Source: Desulfatibacillum sp. (GTDB lineage Bacteria; Desulfobacterota; Desulfobacteria; Desulfobacterales; Desulfatibacillaceae). From it: a stretch of DNA of 64,000 nt. The notes under the pieces are model-generated. The model had not been told where the DNA came from. It made no database searches and saw nothing but the letters and a program-made list of their open reading frames with translations. The stretch spans positions 1-64,000 of the forward strand of contig JAEINP010000010.1 of assembly GCA_016342355.1 (NCBI GenBank), in the 5' to 3' direction. Shown here piece by piece: positions 8,433 to 17,789 of the stretch. A program made the translations under genes and the position numbers. Each line of letters starts with the position of its first letter. Position 1 is the stretch's first letter.

Positions 8433-8474
8433 AAGGCTCTTGGCGCCTGAAACCATGGCGCAGGGGCTTTTTTT
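8433..8474 (+). terminator. Terminator-like hairpin in the men leader
   Basis: The left arm 8433-8447 (starting AAGGCTCTTGG) pairs with 8457-8469 (GGCGCAGGGGCTT) with one bulged G and two G-U pairs, followed by a T-run at 8468-8474. It is either a second terminator for the xsc operon or an attenuator ahead of menF. Confidence 0.5.
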
Positions 8475-8590
8475 GCCCGTTTGGGCGGGAATATATTTTC
8501 ATGTTTTGTTATGGGCCGCAGGCCCATGCAAGTTGATACGACGCATTCATCCCGTTGGATGAAGCAATATAGACTGTTGGTAACCAAATA

Positions 8591-9973
8591 ATGCTGTCAT
8601 GGGATTTACTATCAATACGGAGAAGGAGCCGAAAGGTTCCGGGGCCTGAACCCGCAGGGGACGCCCCGCGCCTTATGCGCCGGGTTTTCTCCTGGGAGCC
8701 CCTTAGCCCGGAATCCGTCCTTGGCTGGCTGGCCTCCTTTGACGTGGGGGAGCAATTTTATTTTTCCGGCAAGGACGGCGACTACGAGTTTGCGGGCCTG
8801 GGGAGCGCCCTTACCATTACCGGCGTCTCGCCTGAAGATGCCTCAAATGTTCTTTCAGGCCTGTGGTCCCGGCACCCCCTTGCCCTGGTTTTTGGGGGGA
8901 CTGCTTTTAATCCGGACAATCCCGCCTTGGAAGAATGGGCGGACTTCGGCGGACTTCGTTTTACCCTTCCCTTGGTGGAACTTCGCCGGGATGGCCAGTC
9001 CATGCAAATCGCCTTTAATTTTTTAAGCACACAGGGCCTTTCTGCTAAGGAATCAGACAAAGCCCTCATCGATCTTGTGGAAGAGCTGGAAAAAACCCGG
9101 ACAACTCCCATCCACAATAAAGAAAACACCCTGTGCGGGGACGAGCAGATTCCTTCCAGAAGCGGCTGGAACACCATGATTACCCGGGCTCTGGAGGAAA
9201 TCGAACACGGTGCTATCGACAAGGTGGTTTTGTCCCGAAAACGCATTCTCACGGCCCGGAATTCCTGGAACGCTTTGGACATTCTTGGCAAGCTGGCCAG
9301 TGTCCGGGACGATTCCTTTGTCTTCCTATACAAAATCGCCCGGGACAGAGCTTTTGTAGGCCGAACCCCGGAACGCCTCCTCAGACTGGAGGGCCGGTCC
9401 ATCTCCGTGGACGCCATTGCAGGCACCCGGCCAAGGGGACGGGATGCAGCCGAAGATAAATCCCTGGAAAATGAGCTTTTGGACTCCCCCAAGGAACTGG
9501 AGGAGCACCGGATTGTCTCCCGGTATGTGGAGGAGCAGATAGGCAAAATCGCCCGGGACTTGCAAACCAGCCCCCTGGAGTCTATTCTCAAGCTGAAAAA
9601 TCTCCAGCATATCTTTACCCAGCATTGCGGAACCCTGCGTAACGGCCACAGTATTTTGGACACCTTGGGATGCTTTCACCCCACGCCCGCCGTGGGAGGA
9701 TATCCGGCCAAAACGGCCCGGGACCTTATCCTGCAATGGGAGCCCCACCAGCGGGGCTGGTATGCGGGACCCATCGGGTGGATGACCGGCCAAGGCGCGG
9801 AGTTCGCCGTAGGCATCCGGTCTGCTTTGGTGCATGGAAAGCAGCTCCATATTTTCGCCGGGGCGGGCATAGTGGAACATTCAGACCCGGACGCCGAATG
9901 GCGGGAAACCGAGCAGAAAATGCAAACCATAGCCCGGGTTTCGGAAGACGCCGGGCAAGCGGGGGAATGCTGA
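8591..9973 (+). CDS. menF: Isochorismate synthase
   Basis: Up to 460 residues; converts chorismate to isochorismate, the first step to menaquinone. The C-terminal chorismate-binding domain is clear: VGRTPERLLRLEG, DAIAGTRPRG, the DSPKELEEHRIV helix, HPTPAVGGYP, and GWYAGPIGWM near the end. Gene order with menD confirms menF over pabB or trpE. Start is uncertain: the ATG at 8591 has no Shine-Dalgarno sequence, and the first ~27 residues are Arg-rich and unlike the family. An ATG at 8672 (MRRVFSW) is an alternative. The stop TGA is directly followed by the menD ATG. Confidence 0.88.
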   Translation: MLSWDLLSIRRRSRKVPGPEPAGDAPRLMRRVFSWEPLSPESVLGWLASFDVGEQFYFSGKDGDYEFAGLGSALTITGVSPEDASNVLSGLWSRHPLALVFGGTAFNPDNPALEEWADFGGLRFTLPLVELRRDGQSMQIAFNFLSTQGLSAKESDKALIDLVEELEKTRTTPIHNKENTLCGDEQIPSRSGWNTMITRALEEIEHGAIDKVVLSRKRILTARNSWNALDILGKLASVRDDSFVFLYKIARDRAFVGRTPERLLRLEGRSISVDAIAGTRPRGRDAAEDKSLENELLDSPKELEEHRIVSRYVEEQIGKIARDLQTSPLESILKLKNLQHIFTQHCGTLRNGHSILDTLGCFHPTPAVGGYPAKTARDLILQWEPHQRGWYAGPIGWMTGQGAEFAVGIRSALVHGKQLHIFAGAGIVEHSDPDAEWRETEQKMQTIARVSEDAGQAGEC

Positions 9974-11695
9974 ATGGCGGCGTGGCTGAACCAAAACATG
10001 AACGTCCTGTGGGCTTCGGTGCTGGTGGAAGAACTGTGCCGGAACGGACTGGATACCTTTTTTGTTTCCCCGGGCAACCGCAACGCTCCCCTGGCGGCGG
10101 CCCTGGCCCATAACGCACAGGCCAAAATCTTTTCGTGCATGGACGAACGGGGCGCGGCGTACCGGGCTTTGGGGTTCGCCAAGGCAACAGGAAAGCCGGG
10201 GGTGGTGGTTTGCACTTCGGGCACGGCCCTGGCCAATTATTATCCTGCGGTGATCGAGGCCTTTCGCGACACCCTGCCCCTGGTGGTGCTCAGCGCAGAC
10301 CGCCCGCCCGAACTGGCGGGGAGCGACGCCAACCAAACCATCATGCAGGAGGGGATTTATGCCCATTATTGCCTGGAAAGTTTGAATTTGCCGTGCCCCG
10401 ATCCCGCCTATCCCCTGGTCGCCCTGGCCGCCAAAATCTGCCACATCGCCCGGGTTAAGGAAGGCCCGGCCCACATCAACTGCCGGTTTCGGGACCCCCT
10501 GATTCCCGCGCAGGCTCCGTCCGGTCCTGTCCAGGAATCGGTTCTTTCTGAGGCCGGACACTATTTCGAAAAAACCGGGCCAGCCACCGTTCATGCGCCC
10601 GTATCCCGAACCTGCCCTGATCTGGCCGCGATTAAAGATATCCTAAAAAAAACCCGGCGGGGATTGCTGGTTATAGGCCGGTTGGAAAATTCGGAGGATC
10701 GGGAAGGCGCAAAAACCCTGGCTTCCATGCTTGGGTGGCCCGTATTCTGCGACGTGGCCTCTGCGTTGAAAGGGACGGCGGGGGACCTGGAACTTTTTGC
10801 ATTGGACCATCCCCGGTGTGTATCTCTCATCAAGGATTACAATCCGGACACCATCCTGCAACTGGGAACCGGGCTGGTTTCCAAACATTATTACGCCGCC
10901 ATCCTCCAGGGCGATGCACAGCACGTCATCCAGGTAAGCCCCCGGCAGGGCCACCGGGACCCTTCGTTCCGGGTGAGCATGAAGGTCAAGGCTGGCGCGG
11001 GCGATTTTTTCCGGTCATTGGGTGATTCATCCAGGATTTCCCAGGACAAAAGCGCGGCCCTTGTACTTATAGACAGCTTACAGCAGGTGGAATCAGATAT
11101 TAAGCAAGCCACGCCCAAGGACGTGCTTAGCTTTCCCCTGATTGCGGATATAATCAATCGCCGCATTCCAGCAGGCGAAGCCCTGTTCCCGGGCAATTCG
11201 AATACCATCCGGGCCTTTGATATGGCCGAGCCGCCCGCCAACAGGGGCGTGCAAGTGGTGACCAACCGGGGCGTGAGCGGCATCGAGGGCAATGTCGCCA
11301 CCAGCCTGGGATTTTCCGAAGGCTTGGGACGCCGGGTGACGGCGGTGATGGGGGATGTTTCCCTGCTCCATGATCTCAATTCCCTGGCCATGCTTGCCGA
11401 TAGCCGGGCAAGTGTGATCGTGGTGGTTGTGAATAACCAGGGAGGCCGGATTTTCGAACGCCTGCCTATCCAGGATTTTCCAGAAATCGCCAATCCTATG
11501 ATGACCACGCCCCATGGCTTTGCTTTTTATCATGCGGCCCACATGTTTAATCTGCCCTATGCCAAAGCAGCAACGCCCGGGGAACTGGAGACGGCCTATG
11601 GGGAAGCCCTTGGGCGGGATGGCAGTCAGATCATCGAGGCGGCGTTGGATCCTGAAAAGGATCTGGAAATTTTCAAAATTCGTAGAAACATTTGA
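9974..11695 (+). CDS. menD: 2-succinyl-5-enolpyruvyl-6-hydroxy-3-cyclohexene-1-carboxylate synthase
   Basis: 573 residues. A ThDP enzyme that adds a succinyl semialdehyde unit from 2-oxoglutarate to isochorismate. The N-terminal block VSPGNRNAPLAAAL corresponds to the SPGSRSTPL motif of MenD. Catalytic Glu58 is in MDERGAAYRALGFA, followed by the CTSGTALANYYPAV motif. The C-terminal ThDP site has GDVSLLHDLNSLA and VVNNQGGRIFERLP, a hallmark of MenD. It begins on the base after the menF stop, so translation is coupled. Confidence 0.95.
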   Translation: MAAWLNQNMNVLWASVLVEELCRNGLDTFFVSPGNRNAPLAAALAHNAQAKIFSCMDERGAAYRALGFAKATGKPGVVVCTSGTALANYYPAVIEAFRDTLPLVVLSADRPPELAGSDANQTIMQEGIYAHYCLESLNLPCPDPAYPLVALAAKICHIARVKEGPAHINCRFRDPLIPAQAPSGPVQESVLSEAGHYFEKTGPATVHAPVSRTCPDLAAIKDILKKTRRGLLVIGRLENSEDREGAKTLASMLGWPVFCDVASALKGTAGDLELFALDHPRCVSLIKDYNPDTILQLGTGLVSKHYYAAILQGDAQHVIQVSPRQGHRDPSFRVSMKVKAGAGDFFRSLGDSSRISQDKSAALVLIDSLQQVESDIKQATPKDVLSFPLIADIINRRIPAGEALFPGNSNTIRAFDMAEPPANRGVQVVTNRGVSGIEGNVATSLGFSEGLGRRVTAVMGDVSLLHDLNSLAMLADSRASVIVVVVNNQGGRIFERLPIQDFPEIANPMMTTPHGFAFYHAAHMFNLPYAKAATPGELETAYGEALGRDGSQIIEAALDPEKDLEIFKIRRNI

Positions 11696-11726
11696 TTATA
11701 TAGATATTCAACCAAGGGAGGACAAC

Positions 11727-12617
11727 GTGGTTTCTGAAATTTTCAACCCGGAACTGTGGGACCAAGTCCCGGGATTTGACTTCAAGGACATTACTTATCA
11801 CCGGGCCAAGGACCAGGGAACGGTACGGATTGCTTTTAACCGGCCCGAAGTGCGGAACGCATTCCGGCCTCCCACGGTGGACGAATTGTTTATAGCCCTG
11901 GACCATGCCCGCATGACCACGGACGTGGGCGTGGTGCTGCTGACAGGCAACGGCCCCTCTCCCAAGGACGGAGGATGGGCGTTTTGCTCGGGCGGAGACC
12001 AGCGGATTCGCGGCAAGGACGGGTACAAGTACGAAGGCGCCCAAGGGATCGACCCGGGGCGTTTGGGACGGCTCCATATCCTGGAATGCCAGCGGCTGAT
12101 CCGGTTTATGCCAAAAATTGTGGTGGCCGTGGTGCCCGGCTGGGCCGTAGGCGGCGGGCACAGCCTGCACGTGGTGTGCGATTTGACCATCGCCTCCAAG
12201 GAACACGCGATCTTCAAGCAGACCGACCCGGACGTCGCCAGCTTTGACAGCGGATACGGCTCGGCTTATCTCGCCAAGCAGATCGGGCAAAAACGGGCCA
12301 GGGAGATTTTTTTCCTGGGCCTGGATTATTCCGCCCGGGAAGCCTTTGACATGGGCATGGTCAACAAGGTGGTTCCCCACGAACAACTGGAAGACGTGGC
12401 CCTGGAATGGGCGAAAATCATGAACTCCAAGTCACCCACAGCCATGCGTATGCTTAAATACGGATTCAACCTGCCCGACGACGGGCTGGTGGGCCAGCAA
12501 CTTTTCGCCGGAGAAGCCACCCGTCTGGCCTACGGTACGGAAGAAGCGGCCGAAGGCCGGGACGCCTTTGTGGAAAAGCGTCCCAAAGATTTCTCCAAAT
12601 TCCCCTGGCATTATTAG
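11727..12617 (+). CDS. menB: 1,4-dihydroxy-2-naphthoyl-CoA synthase
   Basis: 296 residues from the GTG at 11727, which has AAGGGAGGA five bases upstream. The open frame extends further upstream, but only inside menD. It closes the second ring of naphthoate from o-succinylbenzoyl-CoA. Crotonase fold: FNRPEVRNAFRPPTVDEL, the oxyanion block FCSGGDQRIRG, the GWAVGGGHSLHVVCDLTIAS helix, DVASFDSGYGSAYLA, and a C-terminal end DFSKFPWHY. These are close to textbook MenB. Confidence 0.95.
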   Translation: MVSEIFNPELWDQVPGFDFKDITYHRAKDQGTVRIAFNRPEVRNAFRPPTVDELFIALDHARMTTDVGVVLLTGNGPSPKDGGWAFCSGGDQRIRGKDGYKYEGAQGIDPGRLGRLHILECQRLIRFMPKIVVAVVPGWAVGGGHSLHVVCDLTIASKEHAIFKQTDPDVASFDSGYGSAYLAKQIGQKRAREIFFLGLDYSAREAFDMGMVNKVVPHEQLEDVALEWAKIMNSKSPTAMRMLKYGFNLPDDGLVGQQLFAGEATRLAYGTEEAAEGRDAFVEKRPKDFSKFPWHY

Positions 12618-12626
12618 AAAGAGACC

Positions 12627-13505
12627 ATGAACGAACAAATAAAAACCTGGATGATGGCCATTCGCCCAAAAACCCTGCCTGCAGGGGCGGCTCCCGTAAT
12701 CCTGGGCCTTGCCCTGGCCTGGGAAAATGGGCTTTGCTGGTGGGCGGCCCTGGCCACCCTTGCCTGCTGCATGCTGTTGCAGATCGGGGCTAATCTGGTG
12801 AACGATTATTTTGACTTTGCTCACGGGGTGGACGACAAAGACCGCCTGGGGCCGGACAGGGTCACCCAGAAAGGCCTGCTTGCCCCCGGCAGGGTAAGGG
12901 CCGCCTTTATGTTTTGCTTTGGCTTGGCGTTCCTCCTGGGCGTCCTGTTGGCGTTCCGGGGCGGATGGGTGATTGTTTGCATCGGCCTGGCCTCCATCGC
13001 CACAGCCTATCTATACACCGGAGGCCCCAAGCCCTTGTCCTACCTGGGCCTGGGAGAAATCTTTGCCTTTATCTTCTTTGGACCCGTGGCAGTGGGCGGA
13101 ACCTATTATCTGCAAACCCTGACCATATCCAAAACCGTTCTGGTGGCGGCCATGGGACCGGGCTTTTTAGCGGCCATGCTTATGTCGGTGAACAACCTGC
13201 GAGACATGGCGTCGGACACCCGCACAGGCAAGCGCACCCTGGCCATCATGCTGGGAAACCGGCGCACCAGAATTTTTTCCCTGAGCCTGCTGCTCATGTC
13301 GTGGCTCATACCCCTTATCTACCTGGGAGACCATCCCGGCAAATGGATTGTGATTGCCGCCCCGTTATCGGCGCAACTTTTCAGACACCATTGGACGGAG
13401 CTTTCCCGGGCGCCCATTGGCCCGGGCATGAACGATATTCTGGCCGCCGTGGGCCAGTTCACCTTTGTCTATGCCCTGCTTTTCGCCGTGGGGATTATTG
13501 TATGA
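12627..13505 (+). CDS. menA: 1,4-dihydroxy-2-naphthoate prenyltransferase
   Basis: 292 residues; an integral membrane UbiA-family enzyme attaching the polyprenyl tail. The first Asp-rich motif is NDYFDFAHGVDDKDR (about residues 59-73). The second is NLRDMASDTRTGKRTLA near residue 190. Eight or nine hydrophobic spans follow the family pattern, starting with a WMMAIRPKTLPAG cytosolic N-terminus typical of MenA. It overlaps menC by an ATGA. Confidence 0.93.
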   Translation: MNEQIKTWMMAIRPKTLPAGAAPVILGLALAWENGLCWWAALATLACCMLLQIGANLVNDYFDFAHGVDDKDRLGPDRVTQKGLLAPGRVRAAFMFCFGLAFLLGVLLAFRGGWVIVCIGLASIATAYLYTGGPKPLSYLGLGEIFAFIFFGPVAVGGTYYLQTLTISKTVLVAAMGPGFLAAMLMSVNNLRDMASDTRTGKRTLAIMLGNRRTRIFSLSLLLMSWLIPLIYLGDHPGKWIVIAAPLSAQLFRHHWTELSRAPIGPGMNDILAAVGQFTFVYALLFAVGIIV

Positions 13506-14593
13506 AAATCATTGGCGTCCGGCTTTTCCAGTTCCGCATTCCCTTTGCAAGCCCCATCCAGGTAGGCGGGATGCAACTGGATAAACGGGAAGGCTTGCTG
13601 GTCGCCATCGAAGATGACCAGGGCCATGTGGGATGGGGAGAGACAGCCCCCCTGCCCGGCCTGGACACCATACAAATGGAACAATGCCTGGAGGAACTGC
13701 GCGCAGCAAAAAACACTCTTGCAGGCCAGCCCCTGGACTGGAATGCCTTTACAATATCCAGCCCCATGATGGGATTGTTCCCCAAAATGGACACCATCCA
13801 CTCCCTGACGGCTTTTGGATTGGAAAGCGCCCTGTTGTGGCTGTGGGTGGGCAGGGATAAAAAACATCCTTGGCCCAAAGGCGATGCTCTGTCCGTCCCT
13901 GTAAACGGCCTTTTTGTGCCCTCATCCGATCCCAAGGAATTTAAAAAACAGTCTGAACGCCTCAAGGCCAGGGGATTTTCCGCCGTTAAAGTGAAAATCG
14001 GCAGGCTCAACCCGGACGAGGAAGTCCGGCAAATATTGGAACTGGATTCCTTCTTCGATCATGCAATCACCCTGCGTCCGGACGCCAACCAATCCCTGAA
14101 TCCGGACCAATATCAGACCTATTATGAAGCACTGAAGGCAACCAACGTGGAATATGTGGAAGAACCTTTAAGGCCGGAGTTTGACTTTTTTGAGGCGGCC
14201 CAGGTTCCCTGGCCCCTGGCCCTGGACGAATCCCTGGATAAATTCGCCGAACAAAAAGACTTGCTTCCAAAATCATTGGGCGCTGTCATCCTCAAGCCAG
14301 GCTCGTTTGACGGGATTCACGGCATGGCCCGGGCCATGACGTCTTTTCATGACCAGGGAATCAAAACTGTGTTGAGTTCCTCTTTCAATTCCGGCATAGG
14401 AGTGACGAATATAGCGGTTCTGGCGGCCCTCAAGGGGAAGGAAACCGCCCACGGCCTGGACACTTTATATTATTTCAACCAGGATGTACTTGCGGCCCCC
14501 CTTATCATAGACAAGGGCTTGCTTAACATTCCCATGTCCCTGTTCACCCAAAAAGCCCCATTCCAACCCGGACTATTGGAAGAAATATCCTGA
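13502..14593 (+). CDS. menC: o-Succinylbenzoate synthase
   Basis: 363 residues from an ATG that overlaps the menA stop (ATGA). The open frame continues upstream only through menA. Enolase-superfamily dehydratase: the catalytic Lys pair is in AVKVKIG (about residue 163), metal ligands are the Asp in RPDANQ (~194), Glu in VEEPL (~220) and Asp in LALDES (~241), and the second base Lys is in VILKPGSFDG (~263). It makes the aromatic ring of o-succinylbenzoate. Confidence 0.93.
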   Translation: MKIIGVRLFQFRIPFASPIQVGGMQLDKREGLLVAIEDDQGHVGWGETAPLPGLDTIQMEQCLEELRAAKNTLAGQPLDWNAFTISSPMMGLFPKMDTIHSLTAFGLESALLWLWVGRDKKHPWPKGDALSVPVNGLFVPSSDPKEFKKQSERLKARGFSAVKVKIGRLNPDEEVRQILELDSFFDHAITLRPDANQSLNPDQYQTYYEALKATNVEYVEEPLRPEFDFFEAAQVPWPLALDESLDKFAEQKDLLPKSLGAVILKPGSFDGIHGMARAMTSFHDQGIKTVLSSSFNSGIGVTNIAVLAALKGKETAHGLDTLYYFNQDVLAAPLIIDKGLLNIPMSLFTQKAPFQPGLLEEIS

Positions 14594-16020
14594 TGCCGCC
14601 ATACCTGGACCATAACAACAGGCTAAACCTTGCCAGCCTCTTTTCAGCGAATCAGGACCGCCCCGCCCTGGCAGCGGGTTCGCAAATTCTGACCTATGGG
14701 GACGTGCAAAATGGTCTGGAGCGTGTAGTCCACAACCTGGAACGCCCGGGTGTGCAAAAAAATCATGTGCTGGCCATCCACGCCCCCAACTCCGTGGATC
14801 ACATTTTCCTGTTCCTGGCCTCCTGGGTCATGGGGTTCACCTATGCGGCCCTGGACCCCAAAGGTCCTCCGGGAAAGGTTTTGGCTGGTCTCCAGCCGGA
14901 TTACATCGTCACGCCCGGAGATCCCGCGCCCTGGAAAGGCCGTGTGATTTCCCCGGACAGCCTCCATGAACAGGCCGGTAAGTCCATCCATTTCATGGAC
15001 AGCATCCCCCTGAGCCAGGAATGTTCCGTCATTTTTACATCCGGTACCACGGGCGAACCCAAGGGCGTGGCGCACACGGTGGGCGCCTTTTATTATAGCG
15101 CCATGGGCACGGTGGAATATTTCAGCCTGACGCCTGATGACAAATGGCTGGTGAGCCTGCCCCTGTTTCATGTGGGGGGCATGCTGATTTTTATCCGCAC
15201 ATTGCTATGCGGCGGTATGTCCATTGTGCACGGCGACCCCGGCGACCTGGCCCCGGCCATTTCAAAATGGCGGCCCACTGTCCTTTCCCTGGTGCCCACC
15301 CAGTTGCAACGGCTCATGGATATTCCGGAAATGAACGCCCCCCTTGCCGCGTGCAAAGCCATCCTCCTGGGAGGCGCGCCCTGCCCCGGACCGCTCATTG
15401 AAAAAGCCCTGGACGCGGGCGTTCCCATCGCCCCCACTTACGGTTCCACCGAGGCGTGCGCCATGGTGACGGCGGTCAAACCCGAGTCTTTGCGGCAGGA
15501 ATATTTTACCGCAGGCAGGGTTTTACCATACCGGGAAGTGACCTTAGACCGGGACGGCTGCGTGATCCTTGGCGGCGAAACCCTGTTCAAGCATTATATT
15601 GCGGATGGACAGGTGGAGGAGGCCCTGAAAAACGGGAAATTCCGTACCTCCGACCTGGGGGAATGGGACTCCAAGGGCAACCTGAAAATATTGGGCAGAC
15701 GAGACCTGGTGTTTATTTCCGGCGGGGAAAACATCAATCCCCTTGAAATCGAAAAAGCCCTGGTGGAAACCGGGCTGGTGCAGGAGGCCGTGGTGGCGCC
15801 GGTGGACGACGCAGTTTTTGGCCAGGTTCCCTGGGCCTTTGTCCTGACCCAAGGGCCTTTGGATGAACTAAAAATCCGGGCCGCCCTAAAAAAAATCCTG
15901 CCGCCTTATAAGGTTCCAAAAAGAATCCTGCCGTTAAAGGCGAGCATGGGGGGAAAAGGCGTCAAACGGGACCGGAAAGCCCTGGAAAAAATCGCCCGGG
16001 CCATGGCGCAATCATTATGA
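14593..16020 (+). CDS. menE: o-Succinylbenzoate-CoA ligase
   Basis: 475 residues, an AMP-forming acyl-CoA ligase. The P-loop is FTSGTTGEPKGVAHT near residue 147, followed by PLFHVGGM, the YGSTEACAM motif near 280, RTSDLGEWD near 353, and the C-terminal catalytic Lys region GGKGVKRDRK. The ATG shares a base with the menC TGA. Position in the operon fixes the substrate as o-succinylbenzoate. Confidence 0.92.
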   Translation: MPPYLDHNNRLNLASLFSANQDRPALAAGSQILTYGDVQNGLERVVHNLERPGVQKNHVLAIHAPNSVDHIFLFLASWVMGFTYAALDPKGPPGKVLAGLQPDYIVTPGDPAPWKGRVISPDSLHEQAGKSIHFMDSIPLSQECSVIFTSGTTGEPKGVAHTVGAFYYSAMGTVEYFSLTPDDKWLVSLPLFHVGGMLIFIRTLLCGGMSIVHGDPGDLAPAISKWRPTVLSLVPTQLQRLMDIPEMNAPLAACKAILLGGAPCPGPLIEKALDAGVPIAPTYGSTEACAMVTAVKPESLRQEYFTAGRVLPYREVTLDRDGCVILGGETLFKHYIADGQVEEALKNGKFRTSDLGEWDSKGNLKILGRRDLVFISGGENINPLEIEKALVETGLVQEAVVAPVDDAVFGQVPWAFVLTQGPLDELKIRAALKKILPPYKVPKRILPLKASMGGKGVKRDRKALEKIARAMAQSL

Positions 16021-16823
16021 AAAATGACCTCCATACCCAAACATATGGCGATCCCGCCAATCCCCCCTTGGTCCTGCTCCATGGATTCATGGGCCGGGGC
16101 GAGTCGTTTTCACCGGTCATTCCCATGCTTGGGGAACGGTATTTTGTCGTGACCGTGGATCTTCCCGGCCACGGACGATCTCTCTTTTCAAGCATGTCGA
16201 AATCCCAACAGCCCCAAAATTTACCGCAAGCGGCGTCAATGGTTCTCCAAAGCCTGGATGTTTTGGGCATGGATTCCTTTTATCTCTATGGGTACTCCAT
16301 GGGCGGACGCGTCGCCCAACAGGTTTGCCTTCTATCCCCGGAACGCATCAAACATCTTTTTTTGGAGTCCGCTGGCCAGGGCATAAAAAATTCTGAGGAA
16401 AGAAACGCCCGCCGCACCAAGGATGAAGCTCTTTTGGAGAACATCCGCACCAAGGAGGATTTCAGGCAATTCCTGATTGCATGGCACCGGCTGCCCCTGT
16501 TCCGCACCCTGGCCCAATCGCCCTTGTTGCCCGGCCTTTTGGAATCCAAATTAAAAAACAACGTGAGGGAACTCCAACAGGCCCTGCGGGTCATGGGCGT
16601 GGGAACCCATCCGTGGTTCGGCCAGAATCTGGCCGGTCGCAGTGTTCCCATCACCTATTTTTTTGGGGAACAGGACGCCAAGTATAAAATGGAAGCTGCG
16701 GAAGCCTTTAAAATCATTCCAAGGATGCGGATTATCCCTTTCCCACGGGCTTCCCACAACATGCACATCCAGTTTCCCCAAGAAGTCGTGCAGGCTGTCT
16801 TTAAAGCAGCCGCCCTGGTCTGA
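16017..16823 (+). CDS. menH: Alpha/beta hydrolase, probable MenH
   Basis: 268 residues. Alpha/beta-hydrolase fold with LLHGFMGRGESF, DLPGHGRS, the nucleophile elbow GYSMGGR (Ser about 94), Asp in FGEQDAKYK (~222) and His in RASHNMHI (~244). The HGFxG and SMGGR motifs match 2-succinyl-6-hydroxy-2,4-cyclohexadiene-1-carboxylate synthase. It overlaps menE by ATGA and completes the set. The DHNA-CoA thioesterase is not in this window unless this hydrolase also serves that role. Confidence 0.82.
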   Translation: MKNDLHTQTYGDPANPPLVLLHGFMGRGESFSPVIPMLGERYFVVTVDLPGHGRSLFSSMSKSQQPQNLPQAASMVLQSLDVLGMDSFYLYGYSMGGRVAQQVCLLSPERIKHLFLESAGQGIKNSEERNARRTKDEALLENIRTKEDFRQFLIAWHRLPLFRTLAQSPLLPGLLESKLKNNVRELQQALRVMGVGTHPWFGQNLAGRSVPITYFFGEQDAKYKMEAAEAFKIIPRMRIIPFPRASHNMHIQFPQEVVQAVFKAAALV

Positions 16824-16973
16824 AAAGCACTCCGGCCATGGACATAATCCCGCCTATAGTCTATCCTGATTTTTATGGAATCGCCCCGGTGAACCCATAA
16901 AATGCTTTGCGAATGCCGTGGGAAGTGGTACAATTTTTCACAAACTAGCGCACTATCCCCCCCTCGGAGTATT

Positions 16974-17723
16974 ATGAACGATCTGTACGAAAGAATTCGG
17001 CGACGCGCCCGGGAAATCGGTAATAAATATCCTGAGCAGGCTTTTTATGTGGATCATGCGGAGCAGCTTGAGCTTTCCCAAAAAGCCCTGAAAACAACCC
17101 CTGTGTTACAAAAACTGCATAACCTGGTAGCCAGTGTGGTGGATGATGACCTGGGCCATGGCCTGGACCATGCCCTCAAGGTAACCATCGACGCAGGAGT
17201 GCTCTTCCTTGTCCATGCCCGCCAGGAAAAGCTGAGAGAAATGGAAAGGGAACGGGGCCTGCTGTTGGTTCAGACCGCGGGGCTTCTCCACGACATCAGC
17301 CGTAAAGAAAAGCGCCACGCCCACGCCGGCGCCTTAGCCGCCGAGGAGATCCTGGAGGATTTCCCCTTTTCCAAGAATGAAATAGGCTCCATTTGCCTGG
17401 CCATTCGAAACCACGAGGCCTTCCAAACGCCAGACCCTTGCGAGTCGGAAATAGGCCAGGCGATTTCCGACTGCCTGTACGATGCGGATAAATTCCGGTG
17501 GGGACCTGACAATTTCACGGACACAGTGTGGTATATGGTGTCTTTTTATAAGTCCCCCATTTCCGTGTTTCTGGACCGCTATGCCGAAGGCATCAAGGGC
17601 GTCATCAAAATCAAGGAGACCTTCCGCACCTCCACGGGTCAGGCTTACGGCCCCGAATTTGTCAACACGGGCCTGGAAATCGGTGAGGAAATCCGCCAGA
17701 TGCTCAAGGACGAATTTTTATAA
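16974..17723 (+). CDS. HD-domain phosphohydrolase
   Basis: 249 residues from the ATG at 16974, which has CTCGGAG just upstream; the frame is open for 24 more codons with no ribosome site. HD metal-binding residues are visible: His62 and His66 in GHGLDHALKV, His106-Asp107 in LLHDIS, His115/His117, an AIRNHEAF helix near 140, and DADKFRWG near 175. The layout fits small HD hydrolases acting on nucleotides, such as the YedJ type. Not obviously linked to menaquinone synthesis. Confidence 0.8.
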   Translation: MNDLYERIRRRAREIGNKYPEQAFYVDHAEQLELSQKALKTTPVLQKLHNLVASVVDDDLGHGLDHALKVTIDAGVLFLVHARQEKLREMERERGLLLVQTAGLLHDISRKEKRHAHAGALAAEEILEDFPFSKNEIGSICLAIRNHEAFQTPDPCESEIGQAISDCLYDADKFRWGPDNFTDTVWYMVSFYKSPISVFLDRYAEGIKGVIKIKETFRTSTGQAYGPEFVNTGLEIGEEIRQMLKDEFL

Positions 17724-17789
17724 TGTAGGAGTCATATAGTAACGAATGTCCCCAACTTTCCTAAATTGTCACATGGCTGGAGAAAATCC

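Noticed and set aside
11514-11726. Upstream extension of menB inside menD
   Set aside because: Homology begins after the GTG at 11727, which has a strong ribosome site.
12914-13501. Upstream extension of menC inside menA
   Set aside because: The open frame continues, but the ATG at 13502 overlaps the menA stop and begins the family homology.
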